The position numbers were made by a program, and so were the translations under genes. From Pelagibacterales bacterium SAG-MED10 (GTDB lineage: Bacteria; Pseudomonadota; Alphaproteobacteria; Pelagibacterales; Pelagibacteraceae), in contig JACWDH010000002.1 of assembly GCA_014654235.1 (NCBI GenBank), positions 1 through 52,805 on the forward strand: a DNA stretch of 52,805 nt, given 5' to 3'. The notes below the pieces were generated by a model. That model was not told where the DNA came from. It saw only the letters and a program-made list of their open reading frames with translations, and did no database searches. Positions 48,124 through 52,805 of this stretch are shown piece by piece; position 1 is the stretch's first letter; every line of letters starts with the position of its first letter.

Positions 48124-49869
48124 ATGTTGAATTCGAACGAACTCATAAATAAAGTAAAAGTGTATAATAAATTTCTCAATCATGAGAGATTAGATAAAGC
48201 ATATAACTTTGCTGTGAAGGCACATCAAAATCAAAAAAGAGCTTCTGGTGATCCTTATTCTGTTCATCCAATTGAAGTTGCTAATATTCTTACAGAATTA
48301 AAATTAGACAGTGCAACAATAACCACTGGTTTATTACACGACACTATTGAAGATACTTTTGCTACTTATGAAACAATCAAAAATGAATTTGGACCAGAAG
48401 TTGCTGATCTAGTGGATGGAGTTACAAAAATTTCAGTTTTTGAAAACACTGCAAGTTTTAATTCAAAGGCGGAAAACTTTAGAAAACTAATTTTAGCAAC
48501 ATCTAAAGATATCAGGGTTCTATTAGTTAAGATTGCTGATCGACTTCATAATATGAGAACAATTAAAGCAATAACTAAAGAGGATAAAAGAAAGAGAATT
48601 GCACAAGAAACGATGGAAATTTATGCACCCTTGGCAGATAGAATGGGAATGCATAGAATTCGTGATGAGCTTGAAGATTTGTCTTTTGAAATTTTAAATA
48701 ATGATGCAAGAAAATTAATAAAAAAAAGATTAGATGAGATTAAACTAGATAAGAAAAACCTTTTTGAAGAACTTTCATTTGAATTGAGTTCTATTTTAAA
48801 TGAAAATCACCTTAACGTAGAAATTTATGGAAGAGAAAAAACACCTTTTTCTATATGGAGAAAAGTTCAAAAAAAAAGAGTTTCATTAGAACAGGTAACT
48901 GACATTATTGGATTTAGAGTAATTTTAAAAAATATTGATGACTGTTACAAAACATTAGGAATTTTCCATAAAAAATGGAATTGTATTCCTGGAAAATTTA
49001 AAGATTATATATCATCTCCAAAAATTAATGGTTATGAGTCTATACATACTTCAGTAATTGGTTCAAATAAGAAACCTATTGAAATACAAATAAGAACAAA
49101 AGAAATGCATGAATTTGCTGAAAGAGGCATAGCATCACATTGGAAATATAAATCTTCAGAAAAATTTAATTCACTAAGCTGGAAAGAATATGACTGGTTG
49201 AAAGATCTAGTTGAAATAATTGAAAAAAATGAAAATCCAGAACACTCATATGAGTACACAAAACTGCAGATGTTTCAGGAAAACGTTTTTTGTTTTACTC
49301 CTAAAGGTTCAGTGATTAAATTACCAAAAGAAGCTACTGCTATAGATTTTGCCTATGCTGTTCATACCAAGATTGGTAACTCTGCTACAGGATGTGAAAT
49401 AAATGGTAATAAAAGTGACTTACAAACAATTCTTCACAATGGTGACCGTGTTAATATCATTACCTCAAAAAATAATTCACCATCACTTCACTGGATACCT
49501 ACTACAAAAACTGGAAAAGCAAGAGCAGCTATAAGACGTTATTGGCATGATAAAGGTGAGCAAAAAGAAGAGAAAATAAAAAAATATAATACAACATTAT
49601 GGATGTCACTGCCTGACAAACCAGGTCAACTTGGAGATATTAGTTCACTGATTGGAAGTCATAAACTAAATATATCTAGTTTGGAGATGGCAGGCAAAAA
49701 CCCAAATTATATTAATTTTAAATTCAAACTAATCATAAGAAACCTTAAAAATTTTACAAATTTTATTGCAGTGCTAAAGCAAAAAGGTATAAAATTTAAG
49801 ATAATTAGACACGAAGAAAAAAGAAATGCTTTCACACAAAAAATCCTTAAATATTTTAAAAAAAACTAA
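48124..49869 (+). CDS. rel: bifunctional (p)ppGpp synthetase/hydrolase, shortened C-terminal region
   Basis: RelA/SpoT-type stringent response enzyme, 581 aa against about 700-740 normally. The HD hydrolase domain is intact (His48, HDTIED at 72-77, DRLHNMRT at 139-146). The synthetase domain is intact too (GFRVI near 263, GYESIHTSVIG at 303-313). TGS spans about 387-450 and a C-terminal ACT domain about 492-562. Only about 40 residues separate TGS from ACT, so the helical and zinc-finger domains that contact the ribosome in longer enzymes are missing. Its end overlaps pyrE by 44 nt. Confidence 0.93.
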   Translation: MLNSNELINKVKVYNKFLNHERLDKAYNFAVKAHQNQKRASGDPYSVHPIEVANILTELKLDSATITTGLLHDTIEDTFATYETIKNEFGPEVADLVDGVTKISVFENTASFNSKAENFRKLILATSKDIRVLLVKIADRLHNMRTIKAITKEDKRKRIAQETMEIYAPLADRMGMHRIRDELEDLSFEILNNDARKLIKKRLDEIKLDKKNLFEELSFELSSILNENHLNVEIYGREKTPFSIWRKVQKKRVSLEQVTDIIGFRVILKNIDDCYKTLGIFHKKWNCIPGKFKDYISSPKINGYESIHTSVIGSNKKPIEIQIRTKEMHEFAERGIASHWKYKSSEKFNSLSWKEYDWLKDLVEIIEKNENPEHSYEYTKLQMFQENVFCFTPKGSVIKLPKEATAIDFAYAVHTKIGNSATGCEINGNKSDLQTILHNGDRVNIITSKNNSPSLHWIPTTKTGKARAAIRRYWHDKGEQKEEKIKKYNTTLWMSLPDKPGQLGDISSLIGSHKLNISSLEMAGKNPNYINFKFKLIIRNLKNFTNFIAVLKQKGIKFKIIRHEEKRNAFTQKILKYFKKN

Positions 49870-50413
49870 TGCTTTGTTGGAAGGACACTTCATTTTATCA
49901 TCCGGTTTACACTCATCAAAATATATACAATGTGCAAAACTTCTCAGTTTTCCATATCTAGCAGAAGAAATTTGTAAATCACTAGCAAGTCAAATTAAAA
50001 AAAAATATAAAAAAATAGATTTAATTCTTGCCCCAGCTATGGGTGGAATAGTAATTGGTTATGAAATTGGCAGACTTTTGAAAAAAGAAACAATTTTTTG
50101 CGAGAGGGTTAAGGGTAATTTTACACTACGAAGAGGTTTTAGTATTAATAAAGGTGCTAAAGTTTTAATTATAGAAGATGTTATAACAACTGGAAAATCT
50201 AGTTTAGAATGTGTTAAATTAATAAAAAAAGCTAATGCTAAATTATTAGGATTTGCATCTATTATAGATAGATCTTCTAAAAAATCTCTGAAAATAAAAA
50301 CCAAAATTATTTCCCATTTAAAAATTGATGTACCTGTATACAGTCCAAAAAAATTACCTGAAATACTTAAATCTGTACCTATAACAACTCCAGGAAGTAG
50401 ATTTATTAAGTGA
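49826..50413 (+). CDS. pyrE: orotate phosphoribosyltransferase
   Basis: Adds ribose-5-phosphate from PRPP to orotate, giving OMP. It is 195 aa. The N-terminal helix ALLEGHFILSSGLHSSKYIQCAKL and the PRPP motif IEDVITTGKSS (residues 116-126) are conserved. The ATG at 49826 lies in the 3' end of rel; no later in-frame start would keep the N-terminal helix. The next gene begins with GTG overlapping its TGA (GTGA at 50410-50413). Confidence 0.94.
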   Translation: MLSHKKSLNILKKTNALLEGHFILSSGLHSSKYIQCAKLLSFPYLAEEICKSLASQIKKKYKKIDLILAPAMGGIVIGYEIGRLLKKETIFCERVKGNFTLRRGFSINKGAKVLIIEDVITTGKSSLECVKLIKKANAKLLGFASIIDRSSKKSLKIKTKIISHLKIDVPVYSPKKLPEILKSVPITTPGSRFIK

Positions 50414-51852
50414 AAAGATTAGGTGTAAATATCGATCATGTTGCAACATTAAGAAATGCTAGAGGTGAGTGGCACCCTGACCCGATCGATGCCGCACTAC
50501 ATGTGGTAAAATGTGGAGCAGACTCTGTAACTATACATCTTAGAGAAGACAGACGGCATATTAAAGATAAAGATGCAAAAAGTATCTGCGATTTGAAAAA
50601 AGTATTAGTTAATTTAGAAATATCTATGAACAAAGATATTATTTCAAATGCACTTAAAATGAAACCAGATTACATTTGTATAGTTCCAGAAAATAGAAGG
50701 GAAATTACCACAGAAGGAGGTTTAGATATAAAAAAAAATTTTGGTAAATTGAAAACAATTATTTTTAAATTTAAAAAAGCTAAAATAAGAACTAGTTTAT
50801 TTATAAACCCTTCATTAAATGATATTAAGCTCGCAAAATTACTTAAGGTTGATTGCGTTGAAATCCACACAGGAAAATATCCAAATTTAAGATTACGAAG
50901 AAACAGAAAGGAATCGTGGACTAGAAGGTTGGTTCAAGAAAACACACTCAGTCCAAATGATTTTATATTACCAATTTTCTTAATAGATGGATCAAACAAA
51001 AAAGAATCAATATCTACGATGCCAGGTGTTTTTAGGTACACAATAAATAGAGTTTCTCAAATAGTAGATAAAGCAATTAAAAAAGGTATTCCAATGGTTG
51101 CTCTTTTTCCTAAAACGAAAAATACTTTAAAAAATGATTTGGGCACTGAGTCATTAAATGAAAATAATTTAGTTTGCAGGGCCATACTAGAAATTAAAAA
51201 AAAATACAAAAACCAAATTGGAATTATGTGTGATGTTGCTTTAGATCCTTATACATCACATGGTCATGATGGATTAATAAAGTCTAATCAAGTAATTAAT
51301 GATGAAACAATTGAAGTACTAATAAACCAATCTCTATTACAGGCTGAAATGGGATGTGATGTTCTTGCTCCTTCAGACATGATGGATGGGAGAATAGGAA
51401 AAATAAGAAAAGCACTTGATAATTCTAATTTTAAAAATACTCAAATTTTATCCTATGCAGCAAAGTATGCCTCTAGTTTTTATGGACCTTTTAGAGATGC
51501 TGTTGGTTCTAAAAGCTCCCTTAAGGGTGATAAAAAAACTTATCAAATGGACTTTAGAAATAGTGATGAGGCTATGCGTGAAGTTGCTTTAGATATAAAG
51601 GAAGGTGCGGATATGATTATGGTTAAACCAGGGATGCCATATTTGGACATAATTAAATCAATAAAAGAAAAATTTAAAATTCCAGTTTTGGCATACCAAG
51701 TTTCTGGTGAATATAGTCTTTTAGAAACTGCTATTAATAAAAAACTAATACAAAAAAACGCAGTTTATGAAAGTTTAGTCTCTTTTAAACGTTCAGGAGC
51801 AAATGCCATTGTCTCATATTACGCTGATAGAATAGACAAAATTTTAGAATAA
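50410..51852 (+). CDS. hemB: in-frame fusion of truncated PdxJ with complete HemB
   Basis: A single open frame of 480 codons with a GTG start. Residues 1-157 match pyridoxine 5'-phosphate synthase PdxJ: GVNIDHVATLRNARG, TIHLREDRRHIKD, NLEIS with Glu70, PENRREITTEGGLD and EIHTGKY. The last about 80 residues of PdxJ, including the GHGL and phosphate-binding GHAIIGRA regions, are absent. From about residue 158 (PNLRLRRNRK) it is delta-aminolevulinic acid dehydratase HemB to the end. The two active-site lysines are Lys352 (AAKYASSFYGPF) and Lys406 (MVKPGMPYLD). The metal site DVALDPYTSHGHDG (275-288) has Ala/Asp/Asp instead of three Cys, the Mg-type arrangement. HemB should work; the PdxJ part should not. 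Confidence 0.9.
   Translation: MKRLGVNIDHVATLRNARGEWHPDPIDAALHVVKCGADSVTIHLREDRRHIKDKDAKSICDLKKVLVNLEISMNKDIISNALKMKPDYICIVPENRREITTEGGLDIKKNFGKLKTIIFKFKKAKIRTSLFINPSLNDIKLAKLLKVDCVEIHTGKYPNLRLRRNRKESWTRRLVQENTLSPNDFILPIFLIDGSNKKESISTMPGVFRYTINRVSQIVDKAIKKGIPMVALFPKTKNTLKNDLGTESLNENNLVCRAILEIKKKYKNQIGIMCDVALDPYTSHGHDGLIKSNQVINDETIEVLINQSLLQAEMGCDVLAPSDMMDGRIGKIRKALDNSNFKNTQILSYAAKYASSFYGPFRDAVGSKSSLKGDKKTYQMDFRNSDEAMREVALDIKEGADMIMVKPGMPYLDIIKSIKEKFKIPVLAYQVSGEYSLLETAINKKLIQKNAVYESLVSFKRSGANAIVSYYADRIDKILE
50878..50890 (+). other. pdxJ/hemB junction, probable rearrangement breakpoint
   Basis: Codons up to TAT at 50878-50880 encode the PdxJ strand ending EIHTGKY. From CCAAATTTAAG onward the protein is HemB-like. 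The tripeptide GKY could belong to either side, so the exact breakpoint is uncertain by a few codons. There is no stop, repeat or mobile element at the junction. Confidence 0.6.
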
Positions 51853-52533
51853 TTATTTCAAAGAATTTAGAAAATTTAATCTACTATTAGGATAATTTAA
51901 ATTATTTGGTTTCAAGATTGTTTTGTCCAAATAATCTCCAACCAATTTTAATCCACTTAATAAAATATTAATATCTGTTACCTCTAAATCTTTCTCGATT
52001 AGAAAGTTAGGAACATATTTCTTTTCAGTATAAGAAGTTGCAAAATAAACAGTTTTATTATCTTCTAAATTTTTTTCTACCAAATTTTCTAACTCAAGAT
52101 CATAACCTAGTAATTTTAGTAACTCTAATTCCCAGAAAATATATTTTTTAAGCCAGTTTTGTTCATTTAATAAATTAAAAAGGTCTTCGATAAGAGAATA
52201 AACTTTTTTATTTGCCTGTGCTTCTGCAGTTAATATTTTTATTAAATTCATTGCTGAAGTAATACAAGAAAGCTTTTGCTTATGATCAAAATAAAATGGA
52301 CTGTAAGCATTCAAAATTTCAATTTTAAAATAGCCGATTCTATTATCGTTTTTTGAGTTATAGTTAATATGGAGTTTATTGCCCACTTGAAGATAATTTT
52401 TAATTTTTTTAGATGTTCCTCCAAATATAATGCCTGAAACTTTACCTCTGTCAAAAGTATATAATTCAGCAATTATAGAGTTTTCACTATACCTACTTTT
52501 GCTAACTAAAAAACCTTGATCAATCCAATTCAT
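51853..52533 (-). CDS. recO: DNA repair protein RecO
   Basis: Mediator that loads RecA with RecR in gap repair, 226 aa, close to the usual 230-250. The N-terminal OB fold starts WIDQGFLVSKSRYSENSIIAELYTFDRGKVSGIIFGG, followed by a helical domain with LTAEAQANKKVYSLIEDLFNLL and ELELLKLLGYDLEL. No zinc cysteines are present. It follows rnc by 7 nt on the same strand and ends directly against the convergent hemB stop. Confidence 0.92.
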   Translation of the reverse strand: MNWIDQGFLVSKSRYSENSIIAELYTFDRGKVSGIIFGGTSKKIKNYLQVGNKLHINYNSKNDNRIGYFKIEILNAYSPFYFDHKQKLSCITSAMNLIKILTAEAQANKKVYSLIEDLFNLLNEQNWLKKYIFWELELLKLLGYDLELENLVEKNLEDNKTVYFATSYTEKKYVPNFLIEKDLEVTDINILLSGLKLVGDYLDKTILKPNNLNYPNSRLNFLNSLK

Positions 52534-52540
52534 ATTTTTT

Positions 52541-52805
52541 TCAATTTATATTTTTTAGACATTCGATAGCAGCATTTTGCTCAGCATCTTTTTTTGATTT
52601 ACCTGATGATATAAAAAATTTAGTATTAGGAAGCTTAACTCCCACTTTAAAAATAGGCTTATGACGTGGACCAGTATTAGAAATTATTTTATAGGTTGGT
52701 AATTTTTTAAATTTTTTTAAAGCTAGTTCTTGAAGTTTTGTTTTTGCATCAATTTGAGTAACAACACTTTTTTCAATATGACTACCCCAAAGTTTTAAGA
52801 TAACT
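52541..52805 (-). CDS. rnc: ribonuclease III, C-terminal part only
   Basis: The frame runs off the right edge of the window; 87 codons are visible. It begins VILKLWGSHIEKSVV, the end of the catalytic RNase III domain. The dsRNA-binding domain follows: DAKTKLQELALKKF, TGPRHKPIFKVGVKLP and the final SGKSKKDAEQNAAIECLKN. The active-site residues lie outside the window. The stop is at 52541-52543, 7 nt before the recO start. The era gene often found between rnc and recO is absent. Confidence 0.93.
   Translation of the reverse strand, partial: VILKLWGSHIEKSVVTQIDAKTKLQELALKKFKKLPTYKIISNTGPRHKPIFKVGVKLPNTKFFISSGKSKKDAEQNAAIECLKNIN

Noticed and set aside
1-52805. CRISPR array, insertion sequence, prophage or integron
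   Set aside because: No spaced direct repeats, transposase or integrase genes, or phage genes are present on either strand.

Overview
The window is AT-rich (roughly 30% GC by eye), has almost no intergenic space and carries only core genes. Gene content, gene order and protein character point to a streamlined marine alphaproteobacterium of the SAR11 / Candidatus Pelagibacter type. The main clues are Lys/Ile/Asn-rich proteins, 1-8 nt overlaps between genes, convergent genes that share their stop regions, and a sarcosine oxidase cluster. No mobile element, prophage, CRISPR array or rRNA is visible. The longest gene-free stretch is 166 bp.

Region 1 (1-19461) is the transcription/translation super-operon. 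It runs from the 3' part of rpoC through a structured leader to rpsL-rpsG-fusA, the S10 and spc clusters, secY-adk, and then, behind a good sigma70-type promoter at 17107-17134, rpsM-rpsK-rpoA-rplQ. Three genes often found in this run are missing from their usual places: tuf (between fusA and rpsJ), rpmD (between rpsE and rplO) and rpmJ (before rpsM).

Region 2 (19472-31540) is a mosaic of housekeeping genes on both strands. It holds an RluC-type pseudouridine synthase, lipB, mgtE, panC, galU-ugd, a RidA-family protein, a small secreted protein, topA, plsY, and pyrB beside a dihydroorotase homologue that has lost its first metal-binding motif. Region 3 (31583-38753) holds ruvX and, divergently, gatC-gatA-gatB, an O-methyltransferase, trhO, a MATE transporter and a secreted nuclease.

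Region 4 (38756-44008) is a soxB-soxD-soxA-soxG operon encoding heterotetrameric sarcosine oxidase. It fits the use of methylated glycine compounds as a source of glycine and one-carbon units. A tRNA-Ser(GCU) gene lies upstream, and its CCA end abuts the stop codon of the convergent lytic transglycosylase gene.

Region 5 (44009-52805) contains slt, then dapA-smpB-folK-rel-pyrE and an unusual 480-codon frame in which the first two thirds of PdxJ are joined to a complete HemB. Beyond it recO and rnc run in the opposite direction. Many alphaproteobacteria have rel-pyrE-pdxJ-acpS-lepB-rnc-era-recO in one direction, so this part looks like the edge of an inversion with one breakpoint inside pdxJ. 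The inversion may be natural or an assembly artefact. This is the most unusual part of the window. I found no convincing new multi-gene system; the other notable points are changes within known families.
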